From contig CM077115.1 of assembly GCA_039619475.1 (NCBI GenBank), positions 556,782,826 through 556,846,825 on the forward strand: a DNA stretch of 64,000 nt. The letters are read 5' to 3'. The DNA comes from Icerya purchasi (taxonomy: Eukaryota > Arthropoda > Insecta > Hemiptera > Monophlebidae). Shown here piece after piece: positions 11,589 to 23,755 of the stretch. Position 1 is the stretch's first letter. Every line of letters starts with the position of its first letter. The notes beneath the pieces are model-generated. The model searched no databases, was not told the DNA's origin, and saw nothing but the letters and a program-made list of their open reading frames with translations. A program made the position numbers and the translations under genes.

Positions 11589-13599
11589 TCATATTTCGAC
11601 ACATAAACTCGTCGGCTATGTTTTCAGTTTGAATGAAAATGATTGAAAATATAAATAATCAATAATGGCAGTGGAAGACGCGCATGGGGCATCGTCGCAT
11701 TAGCACAAGCACCTACTTGCAATGCGCCGGTTCTTGATCTAAAAAAAAATACTTAAAATCAATCTAAAATGTAGTCTGCGACGAATTCGTAGAATTTTTG
11801 CGAATTTTACACCCCGGCCTAATTCGTTCACTAGAAGAATGTAGATACATTCATGATGCTCGATAACGGGCGACACGTTTAGGGAATGCTAGAGCGTTCA
11901 TTAGAGTAGCTTATCATCAACCCGATTTGAGTATGATTCGTGAGATTTTATTTTTATTTATTTATTTATTATTGTAATTATTCCTTGTATTATTACTATC
12001 TAAAATTAAAATTAAAATTTTCAGTAGAAACTATGTCACTATTAAAAATACTATTCTTACTGTTTCGAATGTGATTATACACGGTTCATCGTCAAAGACT
12101 AAAATAAAACTAACTCGTTTTTTTTTTGCGAGGGGGCATGTTAGCAAAGGACTTTTGCCTAGTAGCAGCAGCAACTTAGTTGTTTTGGCCAACTGTTTGT
12201 AAATTGTATTTTTTTCCCTTTTTTGCGATCGAAATTAAAATGATCGCAGTTATTATTAGTTTCAACGTCGATTACTTGTGAATTTTCCATAGAGCAAGTG
12301 AGTCGTTAATAATACTTGTTAAAATGATAAACACCCATGTCTCCAGATATAATCCCTGTACTTCAAACTCTCTTAAGCTCTATTTCTAATCGTCTCTCTG
12401 TTTAACCCTTTCCATTATTTGTCAAAGCCGCTGGCGCGCCCAAAAGATAATATATAAAATAATACCATTATTGTTTTATATTTTAAAAAAATAAATAAAT
12501 AAAGGTTTCTGACACTTTTGCGTATTGTTTTTATTTTTTGTCTTATCATCCTTTAGGCTTCTTTTTAATTAATTAACAACAGGTCTTCGAGGGGCAAACT
12601 TAGCTCCGAACCCTCCTCTATATTGAAATTATTATTAATTCAGAACTTACCTATTTTTTAAATCCGATCAATTTTAGCTAAAACTTCCGTTTCGTCGAAT
12701 TTTAATACGTGACTATGTTTCGTGTTCTGCTAACGCTGACACTTTTCTACACATTTGAGTGCGCAATCCGTTTTATGTTCTTTATTGTTCTACCTACTTA
12801 TCCGATGTAATAGTTATCACATGCATAAGAAATCTTATAAATACCGGCCGCCATATGGTAGGGGAAGGGGGTGAGTTACCTTTAATACCGTTTAACAAAT
12901 TTCTAATTTTTACGGAAGTCGAATATTACTCTTTTTTCTTGAAAATCCGATTCTGTTTGCCACTCCTTCTTTTACGTATGGCAAAAAAATTGAACAATCA
13001 AGAATTTGTCGAATTTTCAACGCTTAGCCATAGATTCTAGTTCGCTGTGGCGATTCGAATACTAATAGACAACAAGAGAGAAATTTAAAAATTCTATTTT
13101 TTTCCCCTAATTTATATATTCTACCAATTGTATTCTCTTTCATTAACTACCTTCTTGGGAACTGCCGTATGCTTGAACAAACTCCGAGTATGGTATTACT
13201 GTACAGAGAAAAGTTTGTTTTTATGCAAGCCATTTCTAAGGCGAAAAATAACAAATTTAAGTTATTCCTCGATTTTGTGCTTTGTGCAGTTAGATTCGGC
13301 TAATAAAGTTTTTTGAACTAAAATAATTTTTTGTAAGGAATTCTTCCGTATAATATAATAAAATCAATATATATATTTTTTTATGCCTATATCAATTTCT
13401 ACAAAAACTTGATTGTAACCAGTGGAATTATTTTTCATCACTAGTCTACATTTTTTCTTCTATCAACATCGTAGATAGTAGAAAAATTATTTATAACGTC
13501 TTTATAAGTGTCGAGTCTGTATTTTGTATCATACTTTCAGAATTTGAAACTAATATCACCTTTGCAGGCTTGTCATTTCTATTCCTTTTACATTCTTCG

Positions 13600-13925
13600 C
13601 TTTCTTCTACAAATACATCAAGCACAAATTTTGGGAGCTAGACCTGAATCTGTACTTGAACGAATCGTAACAATATCAGCTGGCGGAGCGAGAAAAATTA
13701 AATCTTTCCAAAGATGTTCTTTTATTATTTCGAACGAAAGGTGTAGAACAATTTAAAACAAAACAAACATTAGGGCAAAGGGAAGGTAATAGTAAGATAG
13801 ATAATACGTTGATGTCGCAGTGCTAATGAAATTGCTTGAACGTATTCCAGAGGTATATAATGAATCGAAAAATGGGAATTTGGAAATTACAAATTAAACA
13901 ATGGCTATTAAATAACACAAATAAG
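13600..13925 (+). mobile_element. 3' fragment of a non-LTR element related to the copy at 58.3-60 kb
   Basis: Positions 13831-13912 closely resemble 59560-59640. Both contain a run reading TTGCT(T/A)GAACG(T/A)ATTCCAGA, then a segment ending in an AATGG-type word. The sequence just upstream (about 13711-13740, reading LLFRTKGV in one frame) parallels ILFRPKGI upstream of the second copy. So both appear to carry the same 3' end of an RT-encoding element. This copy is short, frame-shifted and lacks any RT motif. The left boundary is a guess. Confidence 0.5.
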
Positions 13926-13963
13926 TGAACGTTAAAGTTTATTCTGAATATATATATATAAAC

Positions 13964-14320
13964 TCGGCCATTTTAGCCTCGCAAGGGGCTGTGCCCCTTG
14001 ACCCCTCTTGCTTTTATTTATGTCTCTTTCTCTTCTACACTTTGTATAAAATGATCAAAATTTACAACGTAATTCTTACTAGCATCAACACAAAAAGAAA
14101 AACAAAACATAATCACAAAAATCCTATCCTAACATTTAACTTTCATTACATAAAATTAAGATATTGTTTCATTACATTTTTCGTTACATATTTCGTTACA
14201 TAAAATTGTGACATTTTTTAAATAACAATAACAAAAATCCTATAAAATATAACAAACGTTACATAAAATTGGGACATTTTTTCGAATGGGGAGTAGCCTA
14301 AGAATTACGTTGTAATTAAT
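13964..14320. repeat. Repeat-rich segment: hairpin, internal duplications, 17-bp inverted repeat
   Basis: CAAGGGGC-TGT-GCCCCTTG at about 13981-13999 is a perfect 8-bp stem with a 3-base loop. TTACAACGTAATTCTTA (14062-14078) recurs in exact inverted orientation at 14299-14315. Between them, segments built on CGTTACATAAAATTG(T/G)GAC followed by a T run occur at least twice, with related CATTACATAAAATT copies. This is likely a non-autonomous element or a duplicated satellite-like segment. No coding capacity. Confidence 0.5.
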
Positions 14321-15633
14321 ATATATATAGTCTGATTGTAGAGAATCGGTCATTAAGGTTGATGTGCTTAAATTTGTTTTTTAGTTAATAGTACTAATTT
14401 GCATTACTTCAAATTATTTTAAAGAAATGTTTTAATTGTATTACATAAATAATTGATAATAAGAATGCTGAAAACCTATAGAAGGGGTACCTTTGTTTTG
14501 TGGGAACCGCAACTTATTTATAAATAAATTTATATAAAAAAACGTGCAACAAAAAAATAAAAACTGTATAAAAATGCAAAGATGTTAGCATATTAAAAAA
14601 AAGATAATTCCAACCAACGCAATAAGCTCGCCCATTGCTTAAATGAGCAGCCTTTAAAAATTAAAAAAAAAAAAAATGTAAAAACTTACCATATCTTTAG
14701 TTAGAATATTCATTTGTATTTATTTTAAATTTTTAAATAAAATAATGACTACAAACAAAACACAATACTAAAATATGAAATAAACATAAATGAATATTTT
14801 AATTAAAGTATTTGCCAAATGATCGATTTCCCTATTTTTAGGTTCAATTTTACAGTATACTTCTGTAAAGTTTACACATTTGTATTCCTTTATTTATTCT
14901 CTTTGCTCTTCGCACATTCACAGTGTTAGTTAGCGATCAAGTGGAAAAACAAGAAAACATTGCACGCATATTAATATATAAAAATTATTTTAGAATGCTG
15001 GAGTGAATATAAACAGATGTCTGGCAGCGGGTAAAAAAACGATAAAAACCTTCAAAATAAAACATTATTGTTCGAATTAAAAAAATAAAAATAGATTTCA
15101 GCTTTTAAGGGTATATTAATATTTTCTTCTATAGAATTTTGCAGACAAATACAAATTTATTTTGTCAGTAAATTGAAGAATAATATAAAAAACGAAGAAG
15201 TTCGAAAAGGCACTGAAAAACAAAAATGAAACGAGGTGTATTAGTGAAAATACAGCTTCTAGTACGCTTCTCAAAAGAATAGATAGAAGTCTGTAATGTT
15301 GTTATAGACAATATAAGATGATATTGACTCCGATTAAAGGCAGGAGGAAGTGAAGAGACAGATTGAGAATTGCATATAAAACTCTACTATTGTGCGATTG
15401 TCTTTAATCCTTAGCGAGCTGAAACCGCTGCCTTGTGATTAGGGTGTTTACCCAAAGGCTAAAGGAGTAAACCTTGACAGAAAATCCTCCAGTAGATGAC
15501 GAGATACTGCTGCAGTATGCACAATCTTATGATCATTACTGAATCCCAGCGTGATGCACTTATAGCAGAAGCGACTGTGTTATAGATATATCTATGCGCG
15601 GTGCACTTGTTGTAGAAGCGGGCAGATGATTGC
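14321..15633. other. A+T-rich non-coding, no feature recognised
   Basis: Only short chance frames and homopolymer runs are visible. The last 200 bases or so may be the 5' untranslated part of the retroelement that follows, since the protein-like frame there is open from 15634. Confidence 0.45.
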
Positions 15634-15774
15634 GTGGAAGAAAGCAACGAAAAATTACTTCAGTATAATTTTCAAGAAAGTAATCACCATGCAGGACACA
15701 AAACTATATCCTTGACCCCGAGTTTCCTGCGCTACTCCGTAGCAGGGGTACAAAGTCCTGCAAATGGGGTTACT

Positions 15775-16135
15775 ATAGGCACGTGGAATGTACGCACGTT
15801 ATGCGACTCGGGAAAATTAGCAAACGTGATTTTGGAGATGTGCAGACTAAAATTGAATGTACTTCGCCTTAGCAAGGTAAGAAGGCTTGGAACTGGAAAA
15901 ATTGTAACAGAGAATGCAGGGCAGTATATTATTCAGGTGACAAAGATGAAAAACATCACCGAGGAGTTGCATTAATGATTGATAAAGCATGAACAGTATT
16001 ATAGGTTCTGTTCCTTACACTGATCGAGTACTATTGCTACAGCTAAAAGCGCGACCAGTGCACATCAACATTATACATATATATGCACCTACGACTGAAG
16101 CATCAGAGGATGATGAGCTAAAACAGATCGCAATC
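15775..16135 (+). pseudogene. Endonuclease (EEP) domain fragment of the host element
   Basis: The domain would nick target DNA to prime reverse transcription. WNVRT at the start and the LSKVR motif (normally LSEVR) are visible in the first frame, ending at 15975. It continues one frame over from about 15960 (HRGVALMIDK) and again at about 16008-16110 (VLLLQLKARPVHINIIHIYA). The catalytic GDFN and SDH boxes that should follow are absent: the sequence jumps to the inter-domain linker near 16140, so a large internal deletion has occurred. In LSKVR the catalytic Glu is replaced by Lys. Confidence 0.65.
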
Positions 16136-16639
16136 TACTACAAGCCAATATATGTTTAAGAATTTAAAAAATTTAAAAAAGCAAGAAAACAAGAATAGAT
16201 CTCCAGATTTTACAGAATCAAGAAATACAGCAAAAAGTAAAAGAGCAAGTAAACTATCAAATACGAAATATGAAAATATTGAAGAAGACTGAAGACAAAT
16301 AAAATATGCAATTAATGATGTGACAAAAGAACATCTTACCGAAAAACAAAGCAGCCAACGTAAGAAATGAATAACCAGTGAAATATTAGATCTGATGGTG
16401 CACAGAAGAAGGAAAAGAAGTGATCCGCTTCAGTATAAAAAAACTAATAGAAGCATCAGACAGAGGATAGCACAGGCAAAGGAATTCAAACACGGTGCAA
16501 AGAGATTGAGTAACTACAAAACGAACACGATGAATTTAACATACACATAAAAAAAGGTATACAACTTTTTTAAAGATGGAGAATGGAGATATCATAACGG
16601 ATACAGTTGCAAAGGTAAAAGTATGGGAACAATATGTGA

Positions 16640-17105
16640 CAACCTTATTCAACGGTCAAGAAGAGGTGATACCGCAAGAAGAAATAAATACATTACCAAT
16701 CTTGGAATTGGAAGTAGAGGAGGCAATCAAAAGTGGTAGGACCAGATGAAGTACCGGTGGATTACTAAAAGTGTTAGGTTCTACGGAGATCAGAACAATT
16801 AAGACCTTCAGAGACTATTAGATATAGTTGCCTTTGAAAGTGGAAAAAAAGAAATCAATATAAATACCAAAAAAACAGAATTCATGATAGCCTCAAGACA
16901 ACCTGATTTAAACAAAAAACTATTTCTCTATGGCAGAGAAATCGAAAGGATAAAAAAATATAAATATTTAGGCAGCTATATAACAAAAGATAACGATGCT
17001 GATACGGAAATAAGAAATCGTATTGAAATAGCCAAGGATATTTTAAACGCATCCTTTGTGATCAGAATTTAGGCCCGGAGATCAAAAAGAAAGTATTGCG
17101 ATGTT
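16640..17105 (+). pseudogene. Reverse transcriptase fragments of the host element, palm missing
   Basis: Positions 16690-16790 correspond to the first RT block (a frame with LELEVEEAIKSGR, normally followed by a KAPGPD-like motif). From about 16800 the reading resumes in the region that lies after the catalytic YxDD: INTKKTEFMIASRQ-like sense and then the KYKYLGSYITKD box. The whole catalytic palm between these parts is deleted. The open frame 16884-17072 is the longest intact piece. The reading ends at LRCF (17107), where the antisense element has inserted. Confidence 0.65.
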
Positions 17106-18236
17106 TTTTTTTTTGGTTTTTTTTTATGGGTACACTAACGAAGAGCAAAAGCCCAATCAACCAAAGAATCTAAGTAATAGCTCAAAAGAAGTATAACATA
17201 TTCGATTTTAATCTGGTGCGAGATTGATTGAATGAAAGAAGCTAGAATAGGAACAACTGACAAGGAAGGGAATGAGAGAACACACGACGAGTCATTGTAT
17301 GGAGTAGGAAGACCAAGATCCAAAAGCTGAGAATAGAAGAGAAAACATTGAGGAAAGTAAGGAACATTCGAAGAAGACATGGTTGACATCACACAGAAAA
17401 GAGGAATCTTCTGGGTGAAGAGGGCACAGCGGAGAAGAGACAAGGGAAAAACGAAAAAATGACGGAGGGAGAAAAGTACGACCGAAACGAAGACGATATA
17501 TGACAGTGATCAGTGGACGACAAAGAGAACATGTCAAACCATCTGGTCATAAAAGTCAAAGGCTGGACGGAAAGATAAAAGGAATTCTCGGATTGGAGAA
17601 AAGGGAAATATAAATATCATTCCATAATGTAATATGGAACTGTCTGGACATATGATTAATATTACGAGCAGGAAATTTATGAAGGGTATGTCCATTGAAA
17701 GCCCCTAAGCGAGCCAAAGAATCAGCTACCTCATTAAATTCCAGCATGGCTAGGAATCCATAGTAGATCTATTTGGATCGAACGGAACAGGAATAATTCG
17801 TGAATTAGATTGCGAATAAAAAGAATGAAAAGTTGTTCAAAAGAGGACAACGGTAAGGGAAAAGAAATCGCCTGCCAGACACTTTTAGAGTCAGCTATTA
17901 AAATAAATTTATTCGAGAGGATAGAAGAGGAAGAAATAAAAAGAATTGCATGAAGTATGGCAGCAGACTAAGCAGTAAATACAGAACAGCAGAAAGGAAG
18001 TTTAACGGATTCAGAAAAGTTATGAGAAGGAAAAACAAAGGAAAAACCAATCTTAACAACCCTCTCTTAGACCCATCAGTAAAAATAGCGGCATGATTGG
18101 GACATACGAAGAACTTAAAACCATGTGAAATTCAGATCTAACACTATGGAGTGAGGAAGGAATTTAATAGAACTTGACAAATGAAATGCGTGAGGAGAAT
18201 GTAAGAGACTGAAATAATTAAGAAAAAAGTACGGAG
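17106..18236 (-). mobile_element. 5'-truncated I/R1-like non-LTR element inserted antisense into the host element
   Basis: The interruption has its own coding sense on the minus strand. Near 18100 the minus strand reads IFTDGSKRG, the start of an RNase H domain. Near 17745 it reads NEVADSLARLGAF, the end of that domain. At about 17300-17540 it has MTCSLCRPLITVIYRLRFGR and then NHVFFECSLL, a Cys-containing block that follows RNase H in I/R1/jockey-group elements. The left edge on the plus strand is a T-rich run (17105-17125), which is a poly(A) tail on the minus strand. The host reading LRC (17100-17106) continues as YVWSVLL immediately to the right (about 18241), so both boundaries are placed within a few bases. 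No RT remains, so the copy is truncated at its 5' end. Confidence 0.75.
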
Positions 18237-18640
18237 ATTTATCATTGTTATGTATGGTCAGTGCTTCTACATAGGTGCGAGACATGGATATTGAAAGAAA
18301 ATATGAAGAAGCGTATTTTGTCGTTCGAAATGTGGTATTACCAAAGAATGTGGAAAAGACACGAAAAATGAAAAAACGCTAAAATTAATTGTAAATTAAC
18401 CGGGTAGTAATAGTAATAATAAAAAGACAGAAGGCAAATTTTTTCGGACACTTTATAAGAGGCGAAGGTGTAATAGAAGGGAGAAGAAATACCTCTTTGC
18501 TATAATTAAGAGAGCAGAGGATTTATTTAGAATAGCAAGAGACTGGAACTTACTAAATCAGATAGTCCTGCCCATGCAAGGTGATTAAGCAATACCTAAA
18601 CAATCGGCTGGTACGAAAAGAAGAAGATATATTTTTTTTT

Positions 18641-20470
18641 TTCTTTTTTAAATGGTTTCGGTGCCAGCACTGACCCAACTACGTGAGCTTAGATCATATT
18701 TCTAAACAAAGACTTCAAAAGATAAAACAGAGAGAACAAATACATTAAGACGTACCAGAGTCTAGGATCAGGTATTTATCTCGTAAGAATTCATTTGAAG
18801 AATGGTGAATTTTTTAAAATAGCGAAAAAAAAATAAATTCAAAACGGAATTAAGTTTTACGCTTTACAGAAGACTTTTTTAAAACACCGTATAAAAATTT
18901 TCAATAATACTATGTACATTTTTTCATAATAGTATATATTAAACAAGCTCGTAATGAGTTCACTTATTTTGATTATGCGAAGGGAACGTAACAAAGTAAG
19001 CCGTTTCCAGCGAGAAGATAATTAATACACGATGACACATTGCTAATATTACCCTCTATTTTTAAATTTTCCCGACTGATAATCATTAGCCTGTTGCATA
19101 GTATGCTCGGGTTTTTGTTATCTACAAATTTAATTTCTTTCTCATTCTTTCTTCTGGTTCTCACTATCTAATTATGTTATCAGTATGCATCGAATAAAAA
19201 CTTATTTTACTATCTTTATTTCAATATTCAATAAATACATACGAGATAATGGCAAAAAAAAAAAGATAATAATGATAACTCGATGCGAAATGTGACTTGC
19301 ATTCTAATCTCATTTGAGAGGAGGATATGATTTTACTGTCTTTTCTCGGTGTTTATGTGTATATTTTGTATTCGTTTCATTTTGTTTTGTTTATGTTTTT
19401 AACGGTAATTAATGAGAAAAATTTTCTATCATTTTTGCCGATAAATGTAATTTTTCACAAATGTTTTTGCCGGTGAAGTTTTATTTTCACTTGAAAATGT
19501 CTCCTAAATATCCCACTATTCTACTTTTTCGCATTCACCGTAGCACTAATTGTTTACATATTACAAACATACTATAGTTAGATGAAAACATAAATAATGA
19601 TAAACTTGCGACTTTTAAAAAAAAATGTAAAAAATCTGAATTTGAGGAAGATTGAAAGGTGATTAGTAATTAGCAGAGAGATTTATAAAGCAATACAGCT
19701 AAACGAGTGGACAACGGTTGAAACTTATTAGAAAACCTCTATTCATTCGGAATATTTAGGTATTATACTAGGATGCGATTTCAGAAAGAGATGGTGAGCC
19801 AACTGCTGTCTTTTAATTGAATCGGTGAAGTACATGGTTCGGCACATAGTCATAATCTTGAGAGTGCTATAAATACGCCTCGAGTAACCAACATTAATGT
19901 ACTTTGACACTGGATAATTTTACAAAAACGTACCGGAGCAGTGACCAAACAACAAAAAAAACATAATCTATGCACGATCTGACGAGAGATTTATAAAGAA
20001 TCTTTAAAATTGCAGGATTTATGTCCCTCTCGACCATGTAGAACTAAACATTTTAAGGATATTAGCTGCTTTAAACATTTTACTGCAAAACTGAATTGTG
20101 GTTCCTCCATAACAATGTTAAATCAAAAATAAACTCTTAGAGAATCCCACACTGACTGTATTGTAAATCAAATACTTAATAAGCATAATAAAAATCGTGA
20201 CTAAAGCCGCTTGTAAGTGTAAACAACTACTCAGCTTTTTTGCTATTCAATTATAAAAATTTGTAGCATCATTCTGTAAGGTGCTAACGGCGCATTGTAA
20301 ATTAATGAATTCCAACCACGACATATCTCATAAACCGCAAGAAGTCTATTGAAAATATTACGAAAGATTGTCAGAGCATAATGTAGATGGTGTTGCAGTA
20401 TACATAATCCGAAGCCTTTCTTTTTTACTAATTTGCAAGTCCCACAAGACAAACGCCTGTCCATGAATTA
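18641..20470. other. A+T-rich non-coding, no feature recognised
   Basis: No protein similarity is apparent in any frame, and no tRNA- or rRNA-like structure was seen. A T-rich run at about 18630-18650 may be the end of the preceding element. Confidence 0.45.
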
Positions 20471-21152
20471 CCAACGTACTTGTAGCGTCTTTAAGACGTC
20501 TTTTAAAGGCCGGATGTTACAAAGTGAGACGTTTTTAAGACGTCTTATATAGATACATTTAAAAGATGTTTTCAGGAAATTTGTAAATTTCATTTTTAAA
20601 CTGCTCCTGCATAACGTAAATATACCCAAAATTATTTTGTTTTCAGAATGCACCATTTTTAAATTTAAATAAACAATTATTTGAAGCTACTGTGTCCTAT
20701 ATAATTATTTGTACATTAAGAAAACCTAAAATAAATATTAAATTATAAATAAGACGAGACAATAAGCTCTTTTACAGAAATATATTTATGTAATAATAAT
20801 TATATATTAAACGTTATAGAAAGCACCGGCATGTTTTGGAATATAATTGTTACTAATGTTATAAATAAAAAAATAAAAAAAATTAACTCATTTAAATTAA
20901 TAATAATTCGAAATATTTAAAAAAAAAAATATTTTAACATAAATGAAATTAGCTGAATATTGAAGTAAAAAAAACAATAAAAATATTGCTAAATTTAAAA
21001 ATTTGAGCTAAGCGTGGAGAGGAAATAAATATTAATTAAAAATTTAAACGCGGATAAAGTGGAAAATTTATCGTAGTCGTACAAAGGGCGTTAAAAGATG
21101 TCTTAGAGATGTCTTTAAAAAAGCGCCTTATAGACGTCTTGTGCTACGTGGG
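20471..21152. mobile_element. Probable MITE with imperfect inverted ends (CCACGTAG-type)
   Basis: The left end reads CCAACGTACTTGTAGCGTCT. The complement of the right end reads CCCACGTAGCACAAGACGTC. Further in, both arms repeat AAGACGTCTT-type words (20490-20545 and 21090-21140), so the ends are related inverted repeats of about 60-70 bases. I found no convincing target-site duplication and no coding sequence. Superfamily unknown. Confidence 0.5.
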
Positions 21153-21274
21153 CATCTTCATCTTAATTGTATATAATACAGTATACATTATAATAAATTA
21201 TTTACATTTTAACCACTATTACATTCACTTTCCCATCAGAATGCTCTAAACTTTGATTGAACTAGTATCCTATG

Positions 21275-22041
21275 CAGTGGTAGACTAAGCCCGTCAGAGG
21301 CCCGGGGCGGCAAAGCTGAATGAGGCCCCCAGTTTAAAAAGTTGATGTAATTTTACAATCATTTTATTCAGTTCACATTTGTATGTATAGGTGTTTATGT
21401 TTATTTAGTTAAAATCTTGCAAGTGAAATTTAAATTTGACTTAAATAAACATACATAGAATATGGATATGGACACGAAAAATTAAATACGAATCGATCGG
21501 CAAAAAAAAAAAAACAATTAGTAAAAATAAAGTAATAGGTAGTTTTTATTTTCAGTATGTAGCTATTATAGCATATTATATTTCGTGCCTTCATTTCACT
21601 GAACTCCTCAATAACTTCAGTGAAATAAATTTCTTTTGAAACTTTTCTTTCAATTGAAAGCACGGACATTACTATCTATATTATCTATAATGATAAGATA
21701 ACCTTTAGCAAAGGGCCGAGAATAGTAAAAAAGATACGAAGTGCAATACATAAGTGAAACTGGAAGTATAGACATTAGAAAGATTAGCAGTAGTAGTAAT
21801 TTTATTTTAAAAATTGTAAATTACTGGTACAGGCTGTATTTATTTATTCGTATTTTATCTGTATGAGATGATATTTGTGTATGGTACCTCGCAACTCCAA
21901 ACCACCTCTTAGATAGGTACTAAGCATATTTTTAAAGCTTTATTTAGGATTTGATCAAGGGAACATGGAGGCGTTTGGAGGCCCCTAGGATCAGATGCCC
22001 GGGGCGGGCCGCCCCTTCCGCCCCCCGTTAGTCCGCCGCAG
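21275..22041. mobile_element. hAT-like non-autonomous element with perfect 8-bp duplication
   Basis: The left end is CAGTGGTAGACTAA. The complement of the right end is CTGCGGCGGACTAA. ATCCTATG occurs immediately on both sides (21267-21274 and 22042-22049). The sub-terminal regions are G+C-rich (AGGCCCGGGGCGG on the left; CCCGGGGCGGGCCGCCCC on the right), while the centre is A+T-rich and non-coding. Size is 767 bp. The exact 8-bp duplication and the CAG-type end place it with hAT-derived elements. Confidence 0.75.
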
Positions 22042-22049
22042 ATCCTATG

Positions 22050-22828
22050 GCATCAAGGCGAATTTAGTTTTTGAACAGATAATAGCCTCATTGGAAAGAT
22101 GATTATATGGTGAAGAATACGAATCCGAATTTATTCTGATTTCTTCATTAGCTGGAACATATGGACAAATTTTGTGGTTCATAATATTAGTATACTGAAT
22201 TGACGGGGTTTTGTCGATGCAAATAACCTGAACATCTTCCATGTGCGAGATAAGGACATGAACGTAGTAAATATAAGAAACAAAAGCATTCCCATGCTAA
22301 ATTTTGTTTGTTTGTTTAAACTTTTAACATTGTTCAAATTTTACATTATAAGAAGAATGAACTGTGCAAAATATTACATCCCAACACTTTTAAAAGTATA
22401 CATGATGCAACAAAATAAAGATAAAAAACGTAACAATTTCAATTTTTTTTTTTTTTTGTTTTGAGTCATCGAAAATTGCACCCATCGTCAATAATTTTAA
22501 GTTAATACGTATAAAAAATGGTGTATATTCTATCCCGATAATGCCTTACAAAGTTCTATTGTTTTTATACTTTACGAAACAAAAATTACAATTCACCTTA
22601 TTCAATAATACACGTGACAACAAACAGTAATGAAGTAAAAGTTGTAACAATAAATTGTTAATAAACATTGTATAAAACATTGTTTTTAAGAAAATATAAT
22701 TTCTCGTTAAAAGTAATCGTGACTAAATCCGAGAAGTAAAAAATGGTTCCTCCTTTCTTTATCTGTTGTGGAAAAAGTTTGATTAAATTCTATATTACAA
22801 AATTAATACGCTGTTACCCTACTGTATT
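22050..22828. other. Non-coding, no feature recognised
   Basis: Several short open frames on both strands, none with recognisable similarity. A 15-base T run occurs near 22444-22457. Confidence 0.45.
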
Positions 22829-23755
22829 AGGGCGGATCTAGGTCACGACCCCCCAAACTGAGTGTCATTTTTTTTAAATTATATAACTTTGCTTTTTGCT
22901 CAAATCTTACACTGAGATGAAAGAATGGTGTGAATGAAGACCGAAGTTTTATGTAATTTATTACTTCCGAAAAAATACGTTTAATTAATCTTTATCAATT
23001 AATGAGTAAAACACATATTCTTCAATTGGTTATTGATAATCATGGTTTATTTAATGTAAGTTCAGTCAATTATTCAACATAATTTTGAATATTATTATTT
23101 TTTGATTACTGAAGAAAATTAATTCAATTATCAACTGAATAAAATCATGTTTAGAAATTATTCAAATAATTTACAATTGATTTCTTAATGTTCTTTATTA
23201 ACTTTTGTTTTCATTATATTTATTTATTTTTTAAGCGCAAATAATATTTTATTTCCCGTTGTAAAAATTGATCATTGTAATATTTAATTAATTAGAAAAT
23301 CTAGGTTTGTTCATTCGAATTTCTGATTCAAAAGTTTTTCAAGAATAATTATAATTTGTTTTTTCAAGATTAATATTTTTTTATAATTACGTAATTGAAA
23401 AAATCCGAATTTCATAACCAGAAATATTTTTCATTTATAATTTATTACAAATTTTAAAAAAATAAAATTTTTTACTATTTCAAAAAAATTAAAAAATTTT
23501 TGTCATTCGCAAAAACAAAGAATAGAAGATTATAATTTATCATTTAACATTATATAAAGTTTTTAATGTGTATATATATTTTTTTTTCTGAGCTATATAA
23601 TTGTATTTCAATTTATTTTACCCTATTATTACTTTTCAATTATCGTAAGAAAATACATTTCTCCTTTTATTTATAATATGTTCAGTGTAGAGACTTTGAG
23701 AAACTTCAGTCTCTGACCTCCTCCAAACTTTAACTTTAGATTCGCGCCTGGCTCC
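22829..23755. mobile_element. Probable hAT-like non-autonomous element, weaker evidence
   Basis: The left end AGGGCGGATCTAGG and the complement of the right region, AGGCGCGAATCTAAAG, look like diverged inverted ends. The flanks ACTGTATT (22821-22828) and AGTGTATA (23756-23763) agree at 6 of 8 positions, which is suggestive only. The interior is extremely A+T-rich and has no coding sense. Confidence 0.4.

Larger units (their letters stand above)
8689..13599. other. Long interval without a confident gene
   Basis: No frame matches a protein family I recognise. The (TA)n run continues to about 8705. From roughly 9.4 to 11.6 kb the sequence is less A+T-rich than its surroundings and has several moderately long open frames (for example 10180-10611), but none shows a domain, and antisense frames of similar length overlap them. 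This stretch could hold a promoter or 5' exons of a neighbouring gene. I can support only a weak candidate peptide at 11448-11588 and an alternating purine-pyrimidine tract at 10921-10977. Confidence 0.4.
15634..18640 (+). mobile_element. Non-LTR retrotransposon relic (endonuclease/RT), internally deleted and interrupted
   Basis: The order of parts on the plus strand is: apurinic-type endonuclease N-terminus (GTWNVRTLCDSGKLANV, about 15778); further endonuclease sequence in a shifted frame (about 16008-16110, including IIHIYAPT); a basic linker with KEHLTEKQSSQRKKW-like sense (about 16325-16400); the start of the RT (about 16680-16790); the post-palm RT region (16884-17072, including FLYGREIERIKKYKYLGSYI); and after an 1.1-kb interruption the C-terminal region (about 18248-18350, with VWSVLLHRCETW). 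The endonuclease catalytic half and the RT palm with its YxDD motif are missing. The architecture resembles the elements often annotated as craniofacial-development-protein-2-like in insects. Clade assignment (RTE/Proto2-like) is tentative. Confidence 0.75.
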
